The translations under genes were made by a program, and so were the position numbers. A model generated the notes under the pieces. That model saw only the letters and a program-made list of their open reading frames with translations, made no database searches and was not told the DNA's origin. This document shows, piece by piece, positions 32,441-43,727 of a stretch of DNA of 64,000 nt (its first letter is position 1; the number at the start of each line of letters is the position of its first letter). Source of the DNA: Luteococcus sp052116585. GTDB lineage: Bacteria; Actinomycetota; Actinomycetes; Propionibacteriales; Propionibacteriaceae. The DNA lies in NCBI RefSeq assembly GCF_052116585.1, contig NZ_JBQKKT010000003.1:186001-250000 (forward strand), written 5' to 3'.

Positions 32441-34708
32441 TCAGCTGGCAATCAGCAGGGCAACAGGACCGTCGGTCATCAGCTCCGCGAGCCTCACGGT
32501 GCCGGTCACCTCGCGGTTGCTGAGCCGGTCACGCCACGTCCCGTCCAGGGTGATGGTGGTGTCCTGCCAGCCCGCCATCGACCGGAGCCGGTGGGGCAGA
32601 CGCGTCGCCAGGGTGACCAGACCGTTGCGCTCGAAGCCCACCAGATGGTCGGCCGCCATGCCATCGGCCGTGATCGGGCGGTAGCCAGTGAACAGCTCAG
32701 GCCGTTCACGACGCAGCCGCAACACCGTGCGCACCACCTTCTGCTTGTAGGCCGGATCCAGCGGGTCGGGGGAGTCGACGTCGAGCAGCGTTCGCAATTC
32801 GTCGAAGTGGACCGGTCGACGGTTGTCCGGGTCCACCAGCGAGTCGTCCCAGATCTCGGTGCCCTGGTAGACGTCGGGGATGCCGGGCATGGTGAGCTGC
32901 ACGAGCTTCTGCGAGAGGCTGTTCCAGTGTCCCAGCGGTGCGATGGTCTGCTGCAGCTCCCGCCATGCACCAAAGAGCACCTCGTCGTCATAGGCAGTGT
33001 CGATCGCCTGGTGCACGGCTTGCTCGAAGCTCTGGTCAGGACTGATCCAGTTCGTGGCCAGACTCGCCTCGCGCATCGCCTTCTCCGCGTAGGCGTGCAG
33101 CCGCTCGCGCTGCACGGGGCCGACACCAGCCAGGGTCTGGGCCAGCAGGTGGGCGAAGGTGGCTTCCGGAATGTTGGTGCGCTCGTCGAAGACATCGGCG
33201 AAGGCCGTCCAGGCGTCGGGCACCTCCGCCAGGGCCGCCAGGCGGGCGCGCACGTCCTCGCCGCGCTTGGTGTCGTGCGTCGAGAGCGAGGTCATCGACT
33301 CGGGCAGTTCGGCCTCGCGACGTTCCATGGCGCGGTGGAAGGTGTTCAGGTCGGTGCCGAAGCTCGACGGGTGGCCGCCCACCTCGTTCAGCGCCACGAA
33401 GCGATTGGCCCGGTACCACGCGGTGTCCTCGACTCCCTTGGCCATGACGGCGCCGGTGAGCTGCTGGAAGCGAAGCGCCGCCTCATTGCTGCCGTCGAGC
33501 AGTTGCGGCTCCAGGAGATCCAACGCGTCACCCAGCTCCGGCAGATCGTGGCGGGTGTGTCCCAGGGCCGCGGTGAGGGCCGAGTCGTTCTCCGGCAGGT
33601 AACTGCGGTAGTACTCCATCCGGGCGGCCAGCTCGTGCAGGGCTCGTGCGACCTCCTCGTCGGACAGCTCCCCAAGGTCCAGCAGACCCAGGATCCGACG
33701 GGTCTCCGCGCCGAACATCTCCTGCGCCATCCAGCGCTTGCCCGCCAGGACGTGCTGCTCCACGTCCAGCTCGTCACCGGTGCGTCGCTGGTAGTCGCCG
33801 GTGAAGAAGTCTTCCGCAGCCGGATCGATGAAGATCTGGTTGACCTCGGTCATCGCGTCATAGCCGCTGGTGCCCTGCACGGCCCAGTCCGGCATCGGTT
33901 CGCCGTGCTCGAGAATCTTCTCCGCGACGATCCACTGTTCGGGGGCCATGTCACGCAACCGGGCGAAGTAGCCGCGCGGGTCGCGCAGGCCGTCGGGATG
34001 GTCGACGCGCAGGCCCTCGATGCCGTCCTCGCGCACCATCTGCAGGATGCGGGCGTGGGTGGCGTCGAAGACCTCGGGATCCTCGACGCGCACTCCGGCC
34101 AGTGTCGCAACCGTGAAGAAGCGGCGGTGGGTGAGCAGGTCATTGCCCTGGGAGCCGGGCACCAGCCGGTAGTGCTGCCGGTCGTGCACCTGACGAGGGC
34201 TGTCCCCGGGCAGCGCGGTGCCTTCGGCGACGGGGAAGCGGTGTTCGTAGAAGTGCAGCTCGGCCAGATCCTCGGAGAGGGTCAGCGCATCCAGATCGTC
34301 CTCGCTGCCCAGGACGGGCAGGACGATTTTGTCGGCAGTCCAGTCGATGTCGAACCATGCGGCGTACGTCGAGTCCCGGCCCTGTGCCAGCACGCTCCAC
34401 CACGCGGAATTCTCCCAGGCGTGGGCGACGCCCAGGTGATTCGGCACGATGTCCACCACGATGCCCAGACCCTTGCTGCGGGCCGCCGTGACCAGCTCCC
34501 GCCAGCCCTCCTCGCCGCCCCGCTGTGGATCAATGCTGGTGGGATCGGTGACGTCGTAGCCGTGACCGGAGCCGGTCGTCGAGGTCAACACAGGGGAGAG
34601 GTAGACCGCGCCCACACCGAGCGCATCAAGGTAGTCGACCAGGCCCGCGGCATCCTGCAGCCGGAACTCGGGGGTGATCTGCAGCCGGTACGTGGAGGTG
34701 GGATTCAT
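32441..34708 (-). CDS. treY: Maltooligosyltrehalose synthase
   Basis: 755 residues from ATG 34708. Isomerises the reducing-end alpha-1,4 bond of maltooligosaccharides to the alpha,alpha-1,1 bond of trehalose (GH13). STYRLQITPEFRLQDAAGLVDYL, GVGAVYLSPVLTSTTGSGHGYDV, VDIVPNHLG, EGLRVDHPDGLRDP and SLSTHDTKRGEDVRARL are characteristic. TAGGCT lies 7 nt before the ATG and no ribosome site is seen, so the mRNA is probably leaderless; the upstream open frame to 35167 runs antisense through the DUF4112 gene and is not real. The partner genes treZ and treX are not adjacent. Confidence 0.92.
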   Translation of the reverse strand: MNPTSTYRLQITPEFRLQDAAGLVDYLDALGVGAVYLSPVLTSTTGSGHGYDVTDPTSIDPQRGGEEGWRELVTAARSKGLGIVVDIVPNHLGVAHAWENSAWWSVLAQGRDSTYAAWFDIDWTADKIVLPVLGSEDDLDALTLSEDLAELHFYEHRFPVAEGTALPGDSPRQVHDRQHYRLVPGSQGNDLLTHRRFFTVATLAGVRVEDPEVFDATHARILQMVREDGIEGLRVDHPDGLRDPRGYFARLRDMAPEQWIVAEKILEHGEPMPDWAVQGTSGYDAMTEVNQIFIDPAAEDFFTGDYQRRTGDELDVEQHVLAGKRWMAQEMFGAETRRILGLLDLGELSDEEVARALHELAARMEYYRSYLPENDSALTAALGHTRHDLPELGDALDLLEPQLLDGSNEAALRFQQLTGAVMAKGVEDTAWYRANRFVALNEVGGHPSSFGTDLNTFHRAMERREAELPESMTSLSTHDTKRGEDVRARLAALAEVPDAWTAFADVFDERTNIPEATFAHLLAQTLAGVGPVQRERLHAYAEKAMREASLATNWISPDQSFEQAVHQAIDTAYDDEVLFGAWRELQQTIAPLGHWNSLSQKLVQLTMPGIPDVYQGTEIWDDSLVDPDNRRPVHFDELRTLLDVDSPDPLDPAYKQKVVRTVLRLRRERPELFTGYRPITADGMAADHLVGFERNGLVTLATRLPHRLRSMAGWQDTTITLDGTWRDRLSNREVTGTVRLAELMTDGPVALLIAS

Positions 34709-34715
34709 GGCACCG

Positions 34716-34721
34716 AGCCTA
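34716..34721 (-). promoter_or_regulatory. Leaderless -10 box of treY
   Basis: On the minus strand TAGGCT ends 7 nt before the treY ATG with no Shine-Dalgarno between, placing the transcript start at about the A of ATG. Confidence 0.55.
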
Positions 34722-34807
34722 GTGCTGGCCCGGCCGCGAGGGCTCGCCTGACGCTGCGTTCCGCTGTCGGCACAGCTGCGCAAGGGCGGCGGTGGGGATG
34801 CCGCCGC

Positions 34808-34813
34808 TACCGT
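34808..34813 (+). promoter_or_regulatory. Leaderless -10 box of DUF4112 gene
   Basis: TACCGT ends 7 nt before ATG 34821, again with no ribosome-binding site. It faces away from the treY box 87 bp upstream. Confidence 0.5.
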
Positions 34814-34820
34814 TGGTCCC

Positions 34821-35336
34821 ATGGCCTCCCACTCCAGCCGGACGCCGCGCACTCGCGGTCTCGCCGCCGATGCCGTCTCGTCGGAGACCGGCAGCTCGCG
34901 CAGCCTGGCCCACATCCTCGACGACCTGGTCACCATTCCGGGGACCAGGATCACCATCGGTGCCGATGCGCTGTTCGGCCTGGTGCCGGGGGTGGGGGAT
35001 GCCGCCACCACTGCGATGGCCAGCCTGATCCTGGTGGAGGCGGTGCGGGCGCAGGTGCCGTTGCCCGTGCTGGGCCGCATGGTGGTCAACTGCGGAGCCG
35101 ACGCCCTGTTGGGCCAGCTGCCCTTGGTGGGCGACCTGGCCGACATCGGCTTCCGGTCCAACCGCATGAACCTGCGCCTGCTGGAACGCGCCGTCGCAGA
35201 CCCGGAGCGGGTTCGCCGCCGCAGCGTCGCCTACCTGGTGGCCGCCAGCGCCATGGTGCTGACGGCCATCCTGGTGATGGTGGCCGGCACCCTGTTCGCC
35301 CTGTGGTGGGTGGCGAAGCTGCTCGGCATCATCTGA
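34821..35336 (+). CDS. DUF4112 domain-containing membrane protein
   Basis: 171 residues. After a Ser/Thr-rich N-terminus the DUF4112 core reads HILDDLVTIPGTRITIGADALFGLVPGVGDAATTAMAS. The P-x-x-G-D motif recurs in QLPLVGDLADIGFRSNRMNLRLL. One C-terminal helix is strongly hydrophobic (VAYLVAASAMVLTAILVMVAGTLFALWWV). The function of the family is not known. It is divergent from treY, has its own predicted leaderless promoter and ends in front of the direct repeats at 35336-35388. Confidence 0.8.
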   Translation: MASHSSRTPRTRGLAADAVSSETGSSRSLAHILDDLVTIPGTRITIGADALFGLVPGVGDAATTAMASLILVEAVRAQVPLPVLGRMVVNCGADALLGQLPLVGDLADIGFRSNRMNLRLLERAVADPERVRRRSVAYLVAASAMVLTAILVMVAGTLFALWWVAKLLGII

Positions 35337-35388
35337 GGGCCCTCGACAGGCTCGGGGGATCATCCAAGGGCCCTCGACAGGCTCGGGG
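35336..35388. repeat. Direct repeat pair containing TCGACAGGCTCGG
   Basis: Two identical 22-bp units (A followed by GGGCCCTCGACAGGCTCGGGG) at 35336-35357 and 35367-35388, period 31 bp, fill the space between the convergent DUF4112 and glnS genes. The core is close to the CGACAGGCTC-type extragenic repeats seen in many high-GC genomes; I cannot confirm family membership here. Confidence 0.75.
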
Positions 35389-35397
35389 AGGGAGCGG

Positions 35398-37086
<1,689 letters not shown>

Positions 37087-37093
37087 GGCGACG

Positions 37094-37099
37094 AAACTA
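37094..37099 (-). promoter_or_regulatory. Leaderless -10 box of glnS
   Basis: Minus-strand TAGTTT ends 7 nt before the glnS ATG; no Shine-Dalgarno is present in the short gap. Confidence 0.55.
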
Positions 37100-37181
37100 G
37101 CATGCGACGCCGACATCCAGCGGGGCGGCTGGGGCCCAGCTTGCCGGCTCGCGTCGCCCGCCCTCCCGTGCGCCCAGGCGG

Positions 37182-37187
37182 TAGGCT
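37182..37187 (+). promoter_or_regulatory. Probable leaderless -10 box of gltX
   Basis: TAGGCT ends 9 nt before ATG 37197, with no ribosome-binding site between. It lies in the 110-bp gap shared with the divergent glnS. Confidence 0.45.
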
Positions 37188-37196
37188 CTGGGCATC

Positions 37197-38681
<1,485 letters not shown>

Positions 38682-38685
38682 GCCG

Positions 38686-39351
38686 TCAGCGCAGCTTCTT
38701 CAGCGGCGTCTGCCATCCGAGCTCGCAGACCTGGGCGAGGTACAGCTCCGCGCAGGCCAGGGCGTCGGTGAGCGCCTCGTGCGCCCGGTAGCGGGGGAGT
38801 CCGTACTGGTCACGGGCTGCCCACAGGCGCAGTGAGCCCTGGGGGGGTTCGTCGTCGAAGCCCTTGGTGAGCAGCCGGTACTGCAGCTGCATCGTGTCGA
38901 CGGTGGGGATGGGAACGCTGTGTCCCCACACGTCGCGCATTGCCTTCTCCAGGAAGCCCGTCTCCATCACCGCATGGTGGGCCAGCAGCACCCGGCCCCG
39001 CAGGGCAGCGAGGAGCTGGGTGAGTGCCTCCTCCGGCTCGACGCCCTGGGCCAGCTGGTCATCGGTGATCCGGTGGATCGTGGCGCTCTGCCCCACGTCG
39101 GCCTGGCTTCGCAGGACGATGTGACCCGCCCCGCGCAGGGTGATCGCGTCCCCGTCGACGGGCACGAAGCCGATGCTGAGCAGATGGTCCTTCTTCGGGT
39201 CCAGGCCGGTGGTCTCCACGTCGACGGCCAGCAGACGCAGGGACGACGCCGGGGTGCTGCCCTCCGGCGCCGGGGTGGCGAGCCAGTCGCGCAGGGGGCC
39301 GTCGGGCAGCGACCCGCTGCGGTGTTGGGCGGACTTTCGGAACAGTGCCAT
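38686..39351 (-). CDS. DnaQ-like DEDDh 3'-5' exonuclease
   Basis: 221 residues. ExoI motif DVETTG (44-49), ExoII region LLAHHAVMETGFLEKAM and ExoIII region RAHEALTDALACAELYL with His and Asp five residues apart mark a DEDDh exonuclease. In ExoII the usual Asp is replaced by Glu, which is still a possible metal ligand. It follows the DUF294 gene by 7 bp on the same strand and is very likely co-translated with it. The pairing of these two families is recurrent in bacteria, but its purpose is not established. Substrate unknown; it is too small and isolated to be a polymerase III epsilon subunit with confidence. Confidence 0.85.
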   Translation of the reverse strand: MALFRKSAQHRSGSLPDGPLRDWLATPAPEGSTPASSLRLLAVDVETTGLDPKKDHLLSIGFVPVDGDAITLRGAGHIVLRSQADVGQSATIHRITDDQLAQGVEPEEALTQLLAALRGRVLLAHHAVMETGFLEKAMRDVWGHSVPIPTVDTMQLQYRLLTKGFDDEPPQGSLRLWAARDQYGLPRYRAHEALTDALACAELYLAQVCELGWQTPLKKLR

Positions 39352-39358
39352 GGCCGCC

Positions 39359-41218
39359 TCAGTTCATCAGGTGGGTCTGGTAGCTGTACGACAGGCCCTC
39401 CTGGGCCTTGCGGATCACCGCGAAGGCGTCCTTGAGGTGCCGCTTGTCGAAGTTCGACAGCTCATCGGCCCGCACCACATTGTCCGGGGTCCGGCCGGCC
39501 TCCAGCTGCCGACTCTGGTGCGCCAGCCGCACGTGGGCGACGAATTCGAAGGCGTCGGCCAGGTCATTGAGGCTGGCGGCGCCATTGGCGGATGCGACGC
39601 GCAGGCGGTCCAGGGTTCCGACCGCGTCGAGTCCCTGGGCCAGGGCGTGCACGCGCGCGATCTCGATGATGGCGTGCACTCCATTGGCCTTCATGTCGAA
39701 GGTCTCGGCCTCCTCGCCACGGGTGGCCAGCACGATGCCGCGGAAGAAGCCAACCGGGGTCTGCCGTTCCACCGCCTCCGCTGCCATCTGACCCAGGAAT
39801 CGCTTGGCATTGGGGGTGGCGGCCAGCACGTCGCTGCGCACCGCGGCCAGCAGCGATGGATCGCCGTGCACGGTGCGGGCGTCGAAGAAGATCTGGCTGT
39901 GCAGCACCGCCTCCGGTGCGGGCTCGTGGATCCACTGGGCGAACTGTCGGCGCCACTGGCTGACCGAGAGGCGCCAGGTGGGATTGCTGGCCATGACGTC
40001 GCCCGGACACAGCTCCTGCCCGCACTCCGCGAGCCCGGCCGTCACGCGCTCGGCGACGGCGGCAAACCACTGGGCTGCCCCTTCCTGCTCCAGCACGCCA
40101 TCGGCGATCACCATGGCGTGGTCCTGGTCCGAATGGACGGACAATTCGCGCCGCGCCTGGGAACCCAACGCGATCCAGGCCCACGGGCCGGGTGCCTCGC
40201 CCAGCTCGTCGACGGCGAAGCCGATCAGGCGACGGGTGAGGGCGTCGGCGACGGTGGACAGCAGGCGGGAGATGTCGTCGGCGGAGGCGTCCTGGCGCAG
40301 CAGCTGCGCAACCAGAGAGGGGGTCCGGCCAGCCAGCCGGGCCAGGGAGGCCACGTCGCGCTGGCGTGAGATGTCGCCCACCAGGAAGACCGGGTCGGCC
40401 TGCTGCAGCCGCACGATGTCGCCTGCGGTCACGATCCGCACCGCGCGGCCGTCCTCCACGACGGGCAGGTGGTGGACGCCCCGGCTGGTCATCTCGAGCA
40501 GGGCCTCGAAGGCCTGGGTGCCAGGGGCCACATGGATGGGGGAGCGGGTCATGATCTCCGAGACCGGCCGCTGGACGTCCAGTGACTGGGCCACCACCTT
40601 GGACCGCAGGTCGCGGTCGGTGAGGATGCCCTCCATCTGATCACCCTCGCTGACCAGCAGTGCGGAGATCCGGTGCTGGGTCATCACACCGGCGGCCTCT
40701 CGGATCGACATGCTGGAGGCGACCGAGACGGGGTCGGGGCTGCCGATGTCATCCACCCGGGTGCGTAGCCAGGCCGCCGAACCGTCGGCGCTCTGCTGTA
40801 CGGCGACGGCTCGACGCAGGCGCCCGTCGGACTGCTGGTCGTAGAAGTCCCGGACCTGGGGGTAGTGCTTGACCAGGTGGCCGAAGACCTCGGAACCCAT
40901 CACGAGCACCAGGCTGTCCTCCACGGTGGAGATGGTGTAGCGGGAGGGCGCCTTGGAGAGTAGGGAGGAGGCGCCGAAACCGCCGCCGGGTTCGGCGCGC
41001 TCCACCAGCGCACCACTGACGTCGACGATGTCGGCGGCGCCGGAGCGCAGGATGTGCAGCACATTGTTGGGCTTGCCCACCTCCATCAGCACGGTGCCGC
41101 GGCGGTGGTAGCGCAGTTGGAGACGGCTCGGCAGTTCGTCGAGGATGGTTGCGGGCAGCGCGGCGAAGGGCTCGTGTTCGGCCAGGAAGTCACGAACCTC
41201 ACGAAGTTCGACGTCCAT
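39359..41218 (-). CDS. Cyclic-nucleotide/CBS/DUF294 nucleotidyltransferase-like protein
   Basis: 619 residues from ATG 41218, with AAGGAG 5 nt upstream; the frame is open to 41614 without a site. Order of domains: cNMP-binding fold (about 20-130, TVLMEVGKPNNVLHILRSGAADIVD), two CBS repeats (about 165-290, SIREAAGVMTQHRISALLV and HVAPGTQAFEALLEMTSRGVHHLPVV), then a DUF294 nucleotidyltransferase (GSQARRELSVHSDQDHAMV, with the G-S and D-x-D signature) and its helical C-terminal DUF294 partner. The architecture suggests a ligand-controlled nucleotide transfer, as in GlnD-like regulators. Transcribed with the exonuclease downstream. Confidence 0.85.
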   Translation of the reverse strand: MDVELREVRDFLAEHEPFAALPATILDELPSRLQLRYHRRGTVLMEVGKPNNVLHILRSGAADIVDVSGALVERAEPGGGFGASSLLSKAPSRYTISTVEDSLVLVMGSEVFGHLVKHYPQVRDFYDQQSDGRLRRAVAVQQSADGSAAWLRTRVDDIGSPDPVSVASSMSIREAAGVMTQHRISALLVSEGDQMEGILTDRDLRSKVVAQSLDVQRPVSEIMTRSPIHVAPGTQAFEALLEMTSRGVHHLPVVEDGRAVRIVTAGDIVRLQQADPVFLVGDISRQRDVASLARLAGRTPSLVAQLLRQDASADDISRLLSTVADALTRRLIGFAVDELGEAPGPWAWIALGSQARRELSVHSDQDHAMVIADGVLEQEGAAQWFAAVAERVTAGLAECGQELCPGDVMASNPTWRLSVSQWRRQFAQWIHEPAPEAVLHSQIFFDARTVHGDPSLLAAVRSDVLAATPNAKRFLGQMAAEAVERQTPVGFFRGIVLATRGEEAETFDMKANGVHAIIEIARVHALAQGLDAVGTLDRLRVASANGAASLNDLADAFEFVAHVRLAHQSRQLEAGRTPDNVVRADELSNFDKRHLKDAFAVIRKAQEGLSYSYQTHLMN

Positions 41219-41706
41219 CACAACTCCTTCGTCGTGGTGGTCGGGGGTCTCCGGGGAAGGTGCCGGAAGACCATCCAGGGGCCGGGTGGCTGGCACCAGA
41301 CTGCCATCCGGGGCGGCCGTCGGGGCAGAAATGGACCTCAAGTGGGGCCGATTTTGCATCCGCCCCCTTGGCATGACAAACTTGTCAGGTTGCTCCGATG
41401 GAGTTGGCGCGTCATGCCGCCGGACGGGACTGCCTCGCAGGCCCGCTGTGGATGTCGCCCCGATCCTGGGCAGTCGCCGTGTGGACGGAACTGAAGAGAG
41501 CACTACATAACGGAAATAGAGCGTTTGTGAGTGCCTGACAGTTGCGACACGCCCGACCGCGGGGGTCGGAGGGAAGTGGACTTGGTCCCCAAGGGACGAG
41601 ACCACGGAACTCAATGGCCAGTGAGCATTTGGGAGATCCCGCCGGGATCTCCGACGCGAAGCCGGAAACCTCCGGACTCAAGCTTGGACGAGTAGAAGGA
41701 ACAACT
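41219..41706 (+). promoter_or_regulatory. S10 operon upstream region and structured leader
   Basis: 488 bp without a gene. A weak promoter may be TGGACG (41482-41487) with TACATA (41504-41509) 16 bp later. The part nearest rpsJ can fold: GGAGATCCC/GGGATCTCC (41632-41640 and 41644-41652, 3-nt loop) and CCGGA/TCCGG shortly after. This would be a leader in which operon autoregulation could act, as L4 does in Escherichia coli; no conserved L4 leader was recognised. Confidence 0.4.
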
Positions 41707-42018
41707 GTGGCGGGACAAAAGATCCGCATCAGGCTCCGTGCCTATGACCATGAGGTCATCGACTCGTCGGCGCGCAAGATCGTCGACACGGTGACCCGTA
41801 CGGGTGCCAAGGTTGCCGGCCCGGTGCCGCTGCCGACCGAGAAGAACGTGTTCTGTGTGATCCGTTCGCCCCACAAGTACAAGGACAGCCGCGAGCACTT
41901 CGAGATGCGCACCCACAAGCGGCTCATCGACATTCTTGATCCCACCCCGAAGACCGTCGACTCGCTGATGCGTCTCGACCTTCCGGCCGGTGTGGACATC
42001 GAGATCAAGCTCCCGTGA
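41707..42018 (+). CDS. rpsJ: 30S ribosomal protein S10
   Basis: 103 residues from GTG 41707 (AGQKIRIRLRAYDHEVIDSSA) with AAGGA 7 nt upstream; a longer open frame to 41542 runs through leader hairpins. S10 is part of the 30S head and, as NusE, of antitermination complexes. First gene of the S10 operon. Confidence 0.97.
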   Translation: MAGQKIRIRLRAYDHEVIDSSARKIVDTVTRTGAKVAGPVPLPTEKNVFCVIRSPHKYKDSREHFEMRTHKRLIDILDPTPKTVDSLMRLDLPAGVDIEIKLP

Positions 42019-42029
42019 GGTCCGTGAAC

Positions 42030-42689
42030 ATGAACAACGAACGCAAGGTGAAGGGCCTGCTGGGCACCAAGCTCGGCATGACCCAGCTCTGGGACGACGA
42101 GAACCGCGTCGTGCCCGTGACCGTGATCCAGGCCGGCCCCTGTGTCGTGACCCAGGTCCGTACCCCCGAGGTCGACGGCTACAACGCCGTCCAGCTCGGC
42201 TTCGGCGCCAAGAAGGCCAAGTCGGTGACCAAGCCCGAGGGCGGTCACTTCGAGAAGGCCGGCGTCACCCCTCGCAAGCACCTCGTCGAGCTGCGCACCT
42301 CGGATGCCTCCGAGTACACGCTCGGCCAGGAGATCACCGCTGAGACCTTTGCCGCCGCCGACGTCGTCGACGTCACCGGCGTGAGCAAGGGCAAGGGCAC
42401 CGCTGGTGTCATGAAGCGCCACGGCTTCCACGGCCTGCGCGCCTCGCACGGTGTGCACCGCAAGCACCGTTCGCCGGGTTCGATCGGCGGCTGCTCGACC
42501 CCCGGTCGCGTGTTCAAGGGCATGCGCATGGCGGGTCGCATGGGTGTCGACAAGGTGACCGTGCAGAACCTGACCATCCACGCTGTCGACGCCGAGCGCG
42601 GCCTGATCCTCGTCAAGGGCGCGATCCCTGGCAACAAGGGCTCGCTGGTCGTCGTTCGCAGCGCTGCCAAGAAGGGTGATGTCGCATGA
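42030..42689 (+). CDS. rplC: 50S ribosomal protein L3
   Basis: 219 residues from ATG 42030 (NNERKVKGLLGTKLGMTQLW), with GAGGT 8 nt upstream; an in-frame GTG at 42015 overlapping the rpsJ stop is less likely. L3 binds 23S rRNA near the peptidyl transferase centre. GFHGLRASHGVHRKHRSPGSIGG is the conserved extended loop. Overlaps rplD by ATGA. Confidence 0.96.
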   Translation: MNNERKVKGLLGTKLGMTQLWDDENRVVPVTVIQAGPCVVTQVRTPEVDGYNAVQLGFGAKKAKSVTKPEGGHFEKAGVTPRKHLVELRTSDASEYTLGQEITAETFAAADVVDVTGVSKGKGTAGVMKRHGFHGLRASHGVHRKHRSPGSIGGCSTPGRVFKGMRMAGRMGVDKVTVQNLTIHAVDAERGLILVKGAIPGNKGSLVVVRSAAKKGDVA

Positions 42690-43384
42690 GCGAGTCGCTG
42701 AAGGTCGACGTCCTCGACGTCGACGGCAAGAAGGCCGGTAGCACCGAGCTCCCCGTCGAGTTCTTCGGTGTCCAGACCAACATCCCGCTGATCCACCAGG
42801 TTGTCGTGGCCCAGCAGGCCGCTGCTCGTCAGGGCACGCACGCCACCAAGACCCGCGGCGAGGTCCGCGGCGGTGGCATCAAGCCCTGGCGCCAGAAGGG
42901 CACCGGCCGCGCCCGTCACGGCTCGCGTCGCTCGCCCATCTGGGTTGGCGGTGGCACCGTCCACGGCCCGCAGCCGCGCAGCTACGCGCAGCGCACCCCC
43001 AAGAAGATGATCGCCGCCGCGATCAAGGGTGCCCTGTCCGACCGCGCTCGTGACGGCAAGGTCTTCGTCCTCGACCAGATCGTCGCGGGTGAGACCCCCA
43101 ACACCAAGGCCGCCCTCAAGGCCCTCGCCGCCGCCGGTGACGTCAGCAAGCTGCTGGTCGTCCTGGATCGTGCCGACGACGTTGCCTGGCTGAGCCTGCG
43201 CAATGTTCCCACCGTGCACGTCATCGCCGTTGACCAGCTCAACGCGTACGACGTCGTGGTCAACGACGGCGTGGTCTTCACCAAGGCCGCCCTGGAGACC
43301 TACACCGCCGGCCCCGTCAAGGGTCGTGGCGCCAAGGCCGTGGCCACGGAGTCCGAGGCCGCCGCAGAGGAGACCGAGAAGTGA
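42686..43384 (+). CDS. rplD: 50S ribosomal protein L4
   Basis: 232 residues, including an N-terminal VDVLDVDGKKAGSTELP strand region and the long loop TRGEVRGGGIKPWRQKGTGRARHGSRRSP that lines the exit tunnel. L4 is the autogenous repressor of the S10 operon in Escherichia coli; whether it acts here is unknown. Coupled to its neighbours by ATGA and GTGA overlaps. Confidence 0.96.
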   Translation: MSESLKVDVLDVDGKKAGSTELPVEFFGVQTNIPLIHQVVVAQQAAARQGTHATKTRGEVRGGGIKPWRQKGTGRARHGSRRSPIWVGGGTVHGPQPRSYAQRTPKKMIAAAIKGALSDRARDGKVFVLDQIVAGETPNTKAALKALAAAGDVSKLLVVLDRADDVAWLSLRNVPTVHVIAVDQLNAYDVVVNDGVVFTKAALETYTAGPVKGRGAKAVATESEAAAEETEK

Positions 43385-43692
43385 CTGATTCCGTGAAGAT
43401 CCGCGACCACCGCGACATCCTGCTCGCACCCGTGGTCAGCGAGAAGAGCTACAACCTGCTCGACGAGAACAAGTACACCTTCCTCGTCGCGCCGCACGCG
43501 AACAAGACCGAGATCAAGATCGCCGTCGAGGCCATCTTCAATGTCAAGGTCACCGGTGTGAACACCATCAACCGTCCCGGCAAGACCCGTCGCACCCGCT
43601 TCGGTCTGGGCAAGCGCCCCGACACCAAGCGCGCGATCGTGTCCGTGGCCGAGGGCCAGCGCATCGACATCTTTGGAGGTCCGGTCGCCTGA
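43381..43692 (+). CDS. rplW: 50S ribosomal protein L23
   Basis: 103 residues from a GTG overlapping the rplD stop. L23 sits at the tunnel exit and docks trigger factor and the signal recognition particle. DILLAPVVSEKSYNLLDENKYTFLV and the basic NRPGKTRRTRFGLGKRPD loop are diagnostic. Confidence 0.96.
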   Translation: MTDSVKIRDHRDILLAPVVSEKSYNLLDENKYTFLVAPHANKTEIKIAVEAIFNVKVTGVNTINRPGKTRRTRFGLGKRPDTKRAIVSVAEGQRIDIFGGPVA

Positions 43693-43727
43693 CCGGACGT
43701 TCGCTGAGACAAGGAAACTGAGACCTC

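Noticed and set aside
34709..35167. N-terminal extension of treY to 908 residues
   Set aside because: The extension is antisense to the DUF4112 gene, and the family N-terminus STYRLQITPEF fits ATG 34708.
41219..41614. N-terminal extension of the DUF294 protein
   Set aside because: No ribosome site or homology; ATG 41218 has AAGGAG at the correct distance and starts the cNMP domain.
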